Shown piece after piece: positions 1 through 7,040 of a DNA stretch of 62,395 nucleotides (position 1 is its first letter; every line of letters starts with the position of its first letter). Made by a program: the position numbers and the translations under genes. The notes under the pieces were generated by a model that worked only from the letters and a program-made list of their open reading frames with translations, searched no databases and was not told where the DNA came from. Origin of the DNA: JALOAT01 sp041677345 (GTDB lineage: Bacteria > Pseudomonadota > Gammaproteobacteria > Thiohalomonadales > Thiohalomonadaceae); assembly GCA_041677345.1 (NCBI GenBank), contig JBAYQE010000006.1, positions 1 to 62,395 of the forward strand, given 5' to 3'.

Positions 1-17
1 ACACGGGGAACACGGGG
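1..17. repeat. Fragment of an ACACGGGG-type intergenic repeat arm
   Basis: The window opens with two phrases of the ACACGGGG repeat, the same phrase found at 38809-38843, 41186-41303, 50021-50050 and 54061-54253. It lies just upstream of the ArsC-like gene. The rest of the element, if any, is outside the window. Confidence 0.6.
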
Positions 18-44
18 TCTTTCACCTGAGTGTTCCCGGCTTCG

Positions 45-389
45 ATGATTACCGTCTACGGCATCAGGAACTGCGACACCGTGAAGAAGGCATGCCGCTG
101 GCTTGACGAACACGGCGTGGCCTACCGCTTTCACGATTTCCGCGCGGACGGACTGGATGATGCTTCCCTGGGTGCCTGGTGTGCTGCCTTGGGCTGGGAG
201 GCCTTGTTGAACCGCAAAGGAACCACATGGCGAAAACTGCCGGACCGGGAGAAACAGATTTCCACATCACCGGAAGCCATGCGGCTGATGCTGGAAAATC
301 CTACTCTGATCAAGCGTCCGGTACTGGTCAGTGGTAACAAGGTCCTGGTCGGTTTCGACGAAGCGCTTTATCGGCAATTTCTCCCTTAG
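45..389 (+). CDS. yffB: ArsC/Spx-family thioredoxin-fold protein (YffB-like)
   Basis: A 114-residue protein of the ArsC/Spx fold. It begins MITVYGIRNCDTVKKA, and Cys10 sits where the family's redox cysteine lies; a conserved K-R-P-V-L segment follows near residue 90. An in-frame ATG at 30 exists, but the family N-terminus matches the ATG at 45. Relatives (E. coli YffB) are monothiol reductase-like proteins of uncertain substrate rather than proven arsenate reductases. It lies 35 bp before dapE in the same direction, the usual dapD-yffB-dapE neighbourhood, so it is probably co-transcribed with lysine-pathway genes. The role in that operon is not known. Confidence 0.85.
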   Translation: MITVYGIRNCDTVKKACRWLDEHGVAYRFHDFRADGLDDASLGAWCAALGWEALLNRKGTTWRKLPDREKQISTSPEAMRLMLENPTLIKRPVLVSGNKVLVGFDEALYRQFLP

Positions 390-424
390 GCAATCACTCC
401 TCACCTCCAACCTGACACGCGCCC

Positions 425-1552
425 ATGTCCGCTACGCTTGACCTCGCCCGCGAACTTATTGCCCGCCCTTCCGTGACACCCGAGGATGCGGGCTGTCAAG
501 ACATGCTCGCCGCACACCTGGAAAAACTCGGCTTTCGCATCGAGCGCCTCCGCTTCGGCGAGGTGGACAACCTATGGGCGCGGCGTGGCAACGACGGCCC
601 GCTGTTTGCCTTCGCCGGTCACACCGACGTGGTGCCGTCGGGTCCGGTCGAGCGCTGGACCTTCCCGCCCTTCGAGCCCACGGTGAGTGAAGGCATGCTG
701 TACGGGCGCGGCGCGGCGGACATGAAGGGTTCCATCGCGGCCATGGTCACGGCCTGCGAACGTTTCCTGGCGCGCCGACCGGACCACAAGGGTTCCATGG
801 CCTTCCTGCTGACCTCCGACGAGGAAGGCGTGGCCGTGAACGGCACCATCAAGGTGGTGGAACACCTCGAGGCGCGTGGCGAGAAGATGACCTGGTGTCT
901 GGTGGGCGAGCCCACCGCCATGAAGCAGGTGGGCGATGCGGTCAAGAACGGCCGACGCGGTTCACTCAACGGCCGCCTGATCGTCAAGGGCGTGCAGGGG
1001 CATATCGCCTACCCGCACCTGGTTGACAATCCCCTGCACCGCTTCGCGCCCGCGCTCGCCGAGTTGTGCGCCATGCGCTGGGACGAGGGCAACGACTTCT
1101 TCCCGCCGACATCGTTCCAGTTTTCCAACATCCGTGCCGGCACCGGCGCGACCAACGTGGTTCCGGGCGAGTTGGAGGCGCTGTTCAATTTCCGCTTCTC
1201 CACGGAATCCACGGCGACACGCCTCAAGGAACGCGTCACCTCCGTGCTGGACAAGCACGGTCTGCGCTACGAGCTTACCTGGGACCTTTCCGGGGAGCCT
1301 TTCCTCACCTCCGCCGGTGAACTGCTGGACGCGGCGCGCACATCTATCGTTCGTCACACCGGTCTTGCGCCGGACGTGAACACCGCCGGCGGCACCTCCG
1401 ACGGCCGCTTCATTGCCCCCACGGGTGCGCAGGTACTGGAACTCGGACCCAGCAACGCGACCATCCACAAGGTGGATGAGCGTGTGGGCGTGGACGAACT
1501 GGACATCTTGTCTGCAATCTACGAAAGCATTCTTGATCAGCTGCTCGGCTGA
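425..1552 (+). CDS. dapE: Succinyl-diaminopimelate desuccinylase
   Basis: DapE hydrolyses N-succinyl-LL-diaminopimelate to LL-diaminopimelate and succinate, in the succinylase branch of lysine and peptidoglycan biosynthesis in the cytoplasm. The 375-residue product has full family length. The di-zinc site of the M20 peptidase family is visible: GHTDVVPSG (His66, Asp68), GRGAADMKG (Asp99), SDEEG (Glu133, Glu134), a VGEPT segment near residue 160 and a C-terminal histidine in SNATIHKVDE. It follows the ArsC-like gene and converges on a diaminopimelate dehydrogenase, an unusual pairing because that enzyme bypasses the DapE route. Confidence 0.96.
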   Translation: MSATLDLARELIARPSVTPEDAGCQDMLAAHLEKLGFRIERLRFGEVDNLWARRGNDGPLFAFAGHTDVVPSGPVERWTFPPFEPTVSEGMLYGRGAADMKGSIAAMVTACERFLARRPDHKGSMAFLLTSDEEGVAVNGTIKVVEHLEARGEKMTWCLVGEPTAMKQVGDAVKNGRRGSLNGRLIVKGVQGHIAYPHLVDNPLHRFAPALAELCAMRWDEGNDFFPPTSFQFSNIRAGTGATNVVPGELEALFNFRFSTESTATRLKERVTSVLDKHGLRYELTWDLSGEPFLTSAGELLDAARTSIVRHTGLAPDVNTAGGTSDGRFIAPTGAQVLELGPSNATIHKVDERVGVDELDILSAIYESILDQLLG

Positions 1553-1566
1553 AAGGCGGAGCTCAG

Positions 1567-1586
1567 GCGCAGGATTGATCCTGCGC
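1567..1586. terminator. Hairpin between convergent dapE and ddh
   Basis: A perfect 9-bp stem (GCGCAGGAT / ATCCTGCGC) with a 2-base loop lies between the two convergent stop codons. There is no clear T-run on either strand, so it may be a weak or Rho-assisted bidirectional terminator. Confidence 0.45.
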
Positions 1587-1656
1587 TCCCCCCTTCCCCG
1601 CGTCCACACCGCAGGCCGCGGCTAGACGCGTGGTGACCTCGGCGCGGCCACGGGTT

Positions 1657-2643
1657 TCAGAGGAGTTCCTTGCGCAGTTGTGCCGCGCTCTTCGGCGACA
1701 GCAGGCCGGGCCCAATATCAAGCACGGTGTGCGCACCATGTGCACCGCGATGGTGAAGGCGATAGGCGGCACGTGCGTAGGCCACCAGGACGCTGGAAGT
1801 GAATTCAGGATTGCTGTCGAGCTTGAGCGAAAACTCCATCATCTGATTGTTGCCCTGGCCGGTTCGACCGCTGCGGATGACGAAGCCACCGTGCGGCATG
1901 GTCGAATGATCGCGCTGCAGCGTTTCCTCGGTGATGAAGCTCACGGTGGTGTCGTAATCGGCAAAGTAATCGGGCATGGTGACAATCGCCTGTTCCACCG
2001 TCTTGGCTTCGGCGCCCTCATCGAGCACCACGTAGCATTCACGCACATGCTTCTCACGGGTGGAAAGCTGCGGCAGCGAGCCGCTGCGAACCCGCTCCAT
2101 GGCCGCGGCGGAAGGCACGGTGTACTGCACACCTGCACGCACACCCGGTATCCGCCGAATGGCATCCGAATGTCCCTGGCTCACACCCTTGCCCCAGAAG
2201 GTATACGTCTCACCCGCAGGCAAGATGGCCTCGCCGAAAAGACGGTTGAGTGAGAACAGGCCCGGATCCCAGCCCACGGAAATAACGGCGGTACGCTTCG
2301 CCGTGCGCGCGGACTCGTCCATGGCGGCGAAGTACTCGGGGATCTTGTTGTGGGTGTCGAAGCTGTCGACGGTGTTGAACTGCGCCGCCAGTGCAGGGCC
2401 CTGCTCAGGCAGATCGCTCTTCGAACCACCGCAGAGGATGAGCACGTCTATGGCATCGCGGAATTGCCCGATTTTGTCCACTAAGTGGACCGCCACATCC
2501 GCTTCCTGCGGCTTGATGCTGGCCGGCGCCCGACGGCTGAAAATTCCCACCAGTTGCATGTCGGGGTTATGCGAGAGTGCCTTCTCGACCCCCTGGCCAA
2601 GATTGCCGTAGCCGACGATGCCGATGCGAATTCTCTCAGCCAT
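1657..2643 (-). CDS. ddh: meso-Diaminopimelate D-dehydrogenase
   Basis: The 328-residue NADP-binding protein starts MAERIRIGIVGYGNLGQGV, a Rossmann GxGxxG nucleotide site, followed by FSRR, typical of NADPH-preferring enzymes. The segments GGSKSDLPEQGP, DSFDTHNKIPEY, SVGWDPGLFSLNR, GKGVSQGHSDAIRR and MPHGGFVIRSG match meso-DAP dehydrogenase, which reductively aminates L-tetrahydrodipicolinate directly to meso-DAP. An upstream in-frame start exists, but AAGGAG lies 8 bases before the ATG at 2643. It is convergent with dapE, so the genome seems to encode two routes to meso-DAP. This dehydrogenase is sporadic in gammaproteobacteria, so acquisition by transfer is an inference. Confidence 0.93.
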   Translation of the reverse strand: MAERIRIGIVGYGNLGQGVEKALSHNPDMQLVGIFSRRAPASIKPQEADVAVHLVDKIGQFRDAIDVLILCGGSKSDLPEQGPALAAQFNTVDSFDTHNKIPEYFAAMDESARTAKRTAVISVGWDPGLFSLNRLFGEAILPAGETYTFWGKGVSQGHSDAIRRIPGVRAGVQYTVPSAAAMERVRSGSLPQLSTREKHVRECYVVLDEGAEAKTVEQAIVTMPDYFADYDTTVSFITEETLQRDHSTMPHGGFVIRSGRTGQGNNQMMEFSLKLDSNPEFTSSVLVAYARAAYRLHHRGAHGAHTVLDIGPGLLSPKSAAQLRKELL

Positions 2644-2732
2644 TGAGTGCTCCTTGGTCGAGTGTGTGCCGAATGAAAGAACAGCCGTGCTCCGTGCACG
2701 TGATGGCACCGGATGCGCGGCCTTGATTTCGA

Positions 2733-3395
2733 TTACTTGTGTGTGACGTCGTCGCGGAGATACACGGGAACGGCGGCTGCTGCCGTGACGTATGCGCCAC
2801 GCTCGTAAGCGGCGGCTGCAAGCAGGGCGAGATCGTGGGCGTGCGGCAGACGTTCACCGTCGCGCTCCACCACCTGTGCGGGCAGGCGTGCTTCGTAGGC
2901 GCTCCAACCTGTCCCGGCGCCGCACCACGATCCGTCATTCGGCAACACCACCGTATCCGGCGCTGATACCCTCTCGTCGCCCGCGGGTTCCACCAGGCCG
3001 GAGGCTGACGCCTTGAACGGTGCCCAGTACACCTCACCCATGCGGGCATCGATGGCGGCGAGCACCCGCGTCCAACCCCGCTCGCGCAACGCGCCCTGGG
3101 CCAAGGTCGCCAGCGTGGACACAGGGACGACAGGCAGTTCGAGCGCGAATGCGATGCCTTGTGCCACACCCGTGGCAATGCGTACGCCGGTGAAGCTGCC
3201 GGGGCCGCGACCGAATGCCACGGCGTCCAGGGCACGCTTGGCCACACCTGCTTCTGCAAGCAACGCATCGCACATGGCGAGGATCAGATCTGCGTGACCG
3301 CGCGGTGCGATCTGGTGGCGTGACAGTACGTCTCCGTTCAGATAAAGCGCGGCGGAACAGGCTTCGGTAGCAGTTTCAATGGCGAGAATGTTCAT
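2733..3395 (-). CDS. tsaB: tRNA threonylcarbamoyladenosine biosynthesis protein TsaB
   Basis: A 220-residue member of the ASKHA-fold TsaB/YeaZ family. It starts MNILAIETATEACSAALY and has the central FGRGPGSFTGVRIATG segment typical of TsaB. TsaB is the scaffold and partner of TsaD and TsaE in adding the threonylcarbamoyl group to A37 of ANN-decoding tRNAs; it has lost the catalytic metal site of TsaD. The gene stands alone, about 90 bp upstream of ddh and on the same strand. Length and N-terminus match the family. Confidence 0.93.
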   Translation of the reverse strand: MNILAIETATEACSAALYLNGDVLSRHQIAPRGHADLILAMCDALLAEAGVAKRALDAVAFGRGPGSFTGVRIATGVAQGIAFALELPVVPVSTLATLAQGALRERGWTRVLAAIDARMGEVYWAPFKASASGLVEPAGDERVSAPDTVVLPNDGSWCGAGTGWSAYEARLPAQVVERDGERLPHAHDLALLAAAAYERGAYVTAAAAVPVYLRDDVTHK

Positions 3396-3405
3396 TACAG
3401 GTGAA

Positions 3406-3433
3406 CGCCCGCGTACCGCTGGGCGCGCGGGCG
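3406..3433. terminator. GC-rich hairpin after the outer-membrane gene remnant
   Basis: CGCCCGCG (3406-3413) pairs perfectly with CGCGGGCG (3426-3433) across a 12-base loop. It lies between the stop of the decayed gene at 3447 and the start of tsaB at 3395, both on the minus strand. No long U-tract follows, so termination activity is uncertain. Confidence 0.35.
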
Positions 3434-3446
3434 TCCGGTAGCGTAG

Positions 3447-3744
3447 TCAGAAGGTGTAGGTCATGCCCAGGGAGACCACCGGATACCAGTCGTATTCAGC
3501 GATGTCGTCCTGGGCGTCAGCCTCTTCACGGGTGAGGTCGGCCTGGAAAATGGGGTTGTTCACGATCGCACTGTCTCCGCGGGCCGTAAAGCTCAAATCG
3601 GGCGAGCCCTGATAGAACGCCCCGATCTCCAGTTCGAGCCCGGCGCCCAAGGTACCACCCTTGATGCCAGACCCACATCGGCCTCGGCCGTGGCGCTCAT
3701 CGTGATGGCGGCTGCCATCAGGGCGCCAATGTATATTTTTTCAT
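3447..3744 (-). pseudogene. Decayed outer-membrane beta-barrel protein gene
   Basis: Three pieces of one protein can be read on the minus strand in different frames. An ATG with two lysine codons sits at 3744. A signal-peptide-like stretch (LMAAAITMSATAEADVGL) follows in a second frame. A barrel C-terminus ending GMTYTF, with a terminal aromatic Phe as in outer-membrane barrels, is in a third. Adding one A in the A-run after the ATG and one G after VGL restores a single frame. Even then only about 100 residues remain: an N-terminal GIKGGTLGAGLELE strand runs straight into a C-terminal GAFYQGSPDLSF strand. I recall these as the two ends of a barrel family of about 220-250 residues, so an internal deletion is likely. 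The frameshifts could be sequencing errors; the deletion could not. Confidence 0.6.
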
Positions 3745-3936
3745 GAAATCCCCCATCGCTTGTAGTCAATTCCACGAGCGACGCGGGCAGTGTACTCCCG
3801 GCATAGCGAGGTAAAAAACTGAACCAGTACACAGTTCCGAAAACAGAGCGCACGGTGTCGCGTTTCGCTGCTGCGTGTACCCTCGCGGAACGACACAGTA
3901 CACTGGCTGAGGGAACGGATTCCGGGAGAGCGACCG

Positions 3937-4008
3937 ATGCCAATAGCCATTCTTCACTACCTGGGAATCGTCGTGGTTGTCCTGGTGGTCCTGCTGGTCC
4001 TCGGCTAG
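3937..4008 (+). CDS. Possible 23-residue single-span membrane microprotein
   Basis: A short open frame starts at ATG 3937, preceded 6 bases upstream by GGGAGA. It encodes a 23-residue peptide that is almost wholly hydrophobic after residue 8 (I-V-V-V-V-L-V-V-L-L-V-L), enough for one membrane span. Its stop codon overlaps the last codon of dnaQ on the other strand. No family is recognised. It could be a small membrane protein or type I toxin-like peptide, or chance; the SD-like spacing and hydrophobicity are the only support. Confidence 0.3.
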   Translation: MPIAILHYLGIVVVVLVVLLVLG

Positions 4009-4718
4009 GACTGAAGTTTCCTCCACACGCAGTTTCCGCCGCTGGCCTTGTCGATGGCAGCAAGCCGTTCCTCATGGGCGGCGTTTTCGTCGGCGCTGGC
4101 GCGCACCACCTTCAGAGGCGCCCGTCCGGCATCGACGCGCCGCACGCCGCCGGCCTGGCGTTGATCCGCACCCGCCGTGCCACCGCCAAGAGACAGGCTG
4201 GTCTGGCCACCCGTCATGGCCAAGTAGACGTCGGCCAGGATCTCCGCATCGAGCAGTGCGCCATGCAAGGCGCGGTGCGCGTTGTCTACTTCATACCGCC
4301 GGCACAGTGCATCGAGGTTGTTTTTCTGCCCCGGGTGCAGTTCCCGGGCAAGCTTGAGGGTATCGAGCACTTGGCACATGCCGTCGATACGCAAGTCCTG
4401 TCCGCAGAGATTGAATTCGTGGTTGAGAAAACCCACGTCGAACGGCGCATTGTGGATGATGAGCTCCGTCCCTTCCACGAATTCGATGAAATCCATCACC
4501 ACATCCGTGAAGCGCGGCTTGTCGGCCAGCATTTCGTTGGTGATACCGTGCACCTCGATGGCACCGTCGTCGATCTCACGTTCCGGGTTCAGGTAGCAGT
4601 GGAAGGTGCGGCCGGTCAGGCGGCGGTTGATCAACTCGACGCAACCGATTTCAATGATGCGGTGACCTTCGGCGGGTTCGAGGCCGGTGGTTTCCGTATC
4701 GAGCACGATCTGGCGCAT
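4005..4718 (-). CDS. dnaQ: DNA polymerase III epsilon subunit (3'-5' proofreading exonuclease)
   Basis: A 237-residue DEDDh exonuclease. Exo I (Asp7, Glu9 in DTETTG), Exo II (HNAPFDVGF) and Exo III (HRALHGALLDAE) are all present. The C-terminal 60 residues form the Gly/Ala-rich linker and the short segment that in E. coli binds the alpha polymerase subunit. It removes mispaired 3' ends during replication as part of the polymerase III core. It follows rnhA on the same strand across a 62-bp gap that holds a repeat arm. The gloB-yafS-rnhA-dnaQ neighbourhood is conserved in gammaproteobacteria. Confidence 0.96.
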   Translation of the reverse strand: MRQIVLDTETTGLEPAEGHRIIEIGCVELINRRLTGRTFHCYLNPEREIDDGAIEVHGITNEMLADKPRFTDVVMDFIEFVEGTELIIHNAPFDVGFLNHEFNLCGQDLRIDGMCQVLDTLKLARELHPGQKNNLDALCRRYEVDNAHRALHGALLDAEILADVYLAMTGGQTSLSLGGGTAGADQRQAGGVRRVDAGRAPLKVVRASADENAAHEERLAAIDKASGGNCVWRKLQS

Positions 4719-4727
4719 GTCAGGGCC

Positions 4728-4762
4728 TTTTCAAAAGAAATTCAACACAAGGAACACAAAGC
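4728..4762. repeat. Single arm of an AACACAAGG / AACGCAAAG-type intergenic repeat
   Basis: The rnhA-dnaQ gap carries TTCAACACAAGGAACACAAAGC. It closely matches the left arm of the element at 58641-58672 (TTTCAACGCAAACAGGGAACGCAAAGC). No inverted partner is present here, so this looks like a half-element. Confidence 0.5.
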
Positions 4763-4780
4763 TATTTCACACGCCCGCCG

Positions 4781-5233
4781 TCACGCGCCACGCATTTCGT
4801 CGATGCCACGATTGGCCAGGGCGTCCGCCAGTTCGTTTTCCGGATGGCCGGTGTGGCCGCGCACCCAGTGCCAGTCCACCTTGTGCCGGGCAATGGCCTC
4901 ATCGAGTTGCTGCCACAGATCGATGTTCTTCACCGGCTTCTTGTCAGCGGTCTGCCAACCGCGTTTTTTCCAGGCAGGCAGCCATTTGGTCACCCCGTCC
5001 ATGACGTACTTGGAATCAGTGGTGAGCTTCACCGCGCAGGCACGGTTCAGGGTCTCCAAGCCGCGAATGACCGCAGTGAGTTCCATGCGGTTATTGGTGG
5101 TGTGCCGCTCACCGCCGTGCAGGGTCTTTTCGCGTCCCTTGTAGCGCAGCACCACCCCCCAGCCACCAGGGCCCGGATTGCCGCGGCAGGCGCCATCGGT
5201 GAACATCTCCACGATATCTTCGTTGTCGGTCAT
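4781..5233 (-). CDS. rnhA: Ribonuclease HI
   Basis: A 150-residue enzyme that degrades the RNA strand of RNA-DNA hybrids. Catalytic acidic residues are visible at Asp13 (FTDGACRGNPGPGG), Glu51 (NNRMELTAVI) and Asp73 (TTDSKYV), and the basic handle WLPAWKKRGW follows. The open frame extends 48 codons further upstream, but the family N-terminus fits the ATG at 5233, which overlaps the stop of the upstream methyltransferase by 4 bases (ATGA), implying translational coupling. Confidence 0.95.
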   Translation of the reverse strand: MTDNEDIVEMFTDGACRGNPGPGGWGVVLRYKGREKTLHGGERHTTNNRMELTAVIRGLETLNRACAVKLTTDSKYVMDGVTKWLPAWKKRGWQTADKKPVKNIDLWQQLDEAIARHKVDWHWVRGHTGHPENELADALANRGIDEMRGA

Positions 5234-6045
5234 GTCTTGTGCCGGCGCAGGCCTGCCTGAGAGATTCGGCCCGGCAGCAGCCGGGTACGTTCGGAGCGCC
5301 AGCGCGGACGGATGGGCGTGAGGGTGGTCACGCGTTTTCTCGCCACCAGCATGAAGCCGCCCCCAAAAAATGACCACCAGCGCTGCCCGGCACGCTCCAG
5401 CAGATGGAGCCGCTGCATGATCCCGGGGTGCTCGATGGGAGGGCGGAAAAAATACCCGCGCACCAGGATGGTGTCAAAGCCGAGCAGCGCCAGCCAGTCC
5501 TTGATGCGTGAAGGTGTGTAGAAGCGCCCGCACCAGGGCGCATGGTCGCGCCAACCCGTGAGGAGGCGCCACAGCCCCCACAAGCTCCACGGATTGAAGC
5601 ACAGGATCACCACATGACCTTCAGGCACCAGGGTGCGATCGGCCTCACGCAACACTTGGTGCGGATTGGCCTCGAATTCCAGCGTGTGAGGCAGCAGCAG
5701 CACGTCGAGACTGTCGGAGGCAAATGGCAGTGCGGCGGCCTCACCGTACAGACAGTGCCTGCCCGAGGCAGGTACCGCGGCAGGCAGATCTTCAAGCACC
5801 ATGCAGTGGGAAACGCGTGACTCGCTTACCAGGTCCTCGCGCACGGGAGTCCCCACCTGCAGCAGGTGATAACCGAACAGGTTGGGCAACACTTCATCCA
5901 GTTGCTCGCGCTCGGTGGAGAGCAGCGCCTGCCCCAGGCTGCGCTCATACCACACGCACAGCTGCTGTCGCGCCTGCTGTGGATCGACACAGCGGTAGGC
6001 ACGCAACAGGCGTCGCCAGCGCGATTCCTTGCGGTTTCCGCTCAT
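5230..6045 (-). CDS. Class I SAM-dependent methyltransferase (YafS-like)
   Basis: A 271-residue protein in the position of E. coli yafS, between gloB and rnhA. It has the type 11 methyltransferase pattern. An acidic/glycine region near residues 50-95 is followed by LPFASDSLDVLLLPHTLEF (the post-motif segment used by UbiE-like enzymes) and EADRTLVPEGHVVILCFNPWS. The C-terminal part (GGGFMLVARKR) is typical of the YafS group. The substrate is not known; the family name gives only the chemistry. It is translationally coupled to rnhA and divergent from gloB, with a 36-bp gap that must hold both starts. Confidence 0.85.
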   Translation of the reverse strand: MSGNRKESRWRRLLRAYRCVDPQQARQQLCVWYERSLGQALLSTEREQLDEVLPNLFGYHLLQVGTPVREDLVSESRVSHCMVLEDLPAAVPASGRHCLYGEAAALPFASDSLDVLLLPHTLEFEANPHQVLREADRTLVPEGHVVILCFNPWSLWGLWRLLTGWRDHAPWCGRFYTPSRIKDWLALLGFDTILVRGYFFRPPIEHPGIMQRLHLLERAGQRWWSFFGGGFMLVARKRVTTLTPIRPRWRSERTRLLPGRISQAGLRRHKT

Positions 6046-6081
6046 TGACCCAGTGTCCTCTGCCTGTCAGTATCTTGCACC

Positions 6082-6846
6082 ATGCTCAACGTCGATTGTA
6101 TTCCCGCCTTCGATGACAACTACGTGTGGGCCTTGCATACGGCCCCGGGGCGTGTCGCGCTGGTGGACCCGGGCGATGCCGATCCGGTCATCGGATTCCT
6201 CGAGGCGGCGGGCCTCACGCCCGAGGCCATCTTAATCACCCATCATCATGGTGACCATACCGGCGGCCTCGCCGAGCTCACCGCCCGCTGGCCGGTGCCG
6301 GTGTACGGCCCTGTACGGAGGTCTTTCGGCCAGCTCAGTCGCGCGGTGCGCGACGGCGACGAGTTTTTGCTGGGCGACGTGCGCCTGCGGGTACTGGAGA
6401 CCCCCGGCCACACCCGCGATCACGTATGTTACCTGGCCCCAGGGGCACTGTTCTGCGGCGACACACTGTTTACCGCGGGTTGTGGGCGCTTGTTCGAGGG
6501 TACGCCGGCACAGATGCATGCCTCACTGGAGCGGATCCGTGCCCTGCCCGACGACACCTTGGTCTACTGTGCCCATGAATACACCCTCGCCAACCTGGGC
6601 TTCGCGCGTGTCGCCGAGCCGGACAATGCGGCCATCGAGGCACGCTGGCGCGAGGTGCAGCAGGCCCGCGACAGCGGACTGCCCACGGTGCCAAGCACGC
6701 TCGCCCTGGAAAAGCAGACCAACCCCTTCCTGCGCAGCCACGAACCCGCACTGCGCGCGGCAGTCGAGCGCTTTGCCGGGCGGCCGCTCAGCAGCGGCGC
6801 CGAGGTATTCGCCACTGTGCGGTACTGGAAGGACACACTTGATTGA
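6082..6846 (+). CDS. gloB: Hydroxyacylglutathione hydrolase (glyoxalase II)
   Basis: A 254-residue metallo-beta-lactamase-fold enzyme that hydrolyses S-D-lactoylglutathione to D-lactate and glutathione, the second step of methylglyoxal detoxification. The metal site THHHGDHTGG gives His54, His56, Asp58 and His59. Further ligands lie in ETPGHTRDHVCY, FCGDTLFTAGCGR and YCAHEYT. The C-terminal glutathione-binding domain (EKQTNPFLR) is present, so the protein is full length. It is divergent from the methyltransferase gene. Confidence 0.96.
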   Translation: MLNVDCIPAFDDNYVWALHTAPGRVALVDPGDADPVIGFLEAAGLTPEAILITHHHGDHTGGLAELTARWPVPVYGPVRRSFGQLSRAVRDGDEFLLGDVRLRVLETPGHTRDHVCYLAPGALFCGDTLFTAGCGRLFEGTPAQMHASLERIRALPDDTLVYCAHEYTLANLGFARVAEPDNAAIEARWREVQQARDSGLPTVPSTLALEKQTNPFLRSHEPALRAAVERFAGRPLSSGAEVFATVRYWKDTLD

Positions 6847-6998
6847 AAGGCCGGTTATTCCCTGGCTGAACGGAAAGATAGTCGTAAACTACGGCCTCAC
6901 TGCCGACGCAAGCCTTGCTGCGGAAACAGGCCGTCAGAACTGTGACACGCGGCCAAGCATGTAATTGTGCAAGGCTTCAACATCGAACCCTGGACGCC

Positions 6999-7018
6999 TC
7001 ACGGTAAGACTACCGTGA
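6999..7018. promoter_or_regulatory. 20-bp perfect palindrome just upstream of mltD
   Basis: TCACGGTA-AGAC-TACCGTGA, an 8-bp perfect inverted repeat, ends 22 bp before the mltD start codon. It could be a regulator operator or a hairpin in the 5' leader. A weaker related motif (CGTA-AAC-TACG) lies about 110 bp upstream. Confidence 0.4.
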
Positions 7019-7040
7019 ATGGCACAAACGTACCTGCGCG

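Noticed and set aside
3593..4075. 160-codon minus-strand frame upstream of the decayed outer-membrane gene
   Set aside because: It only joins the middle-frame signal peptide of the pseudogene to unrelated upstream sequence overlapping dnaQ; no start or domain supports it.
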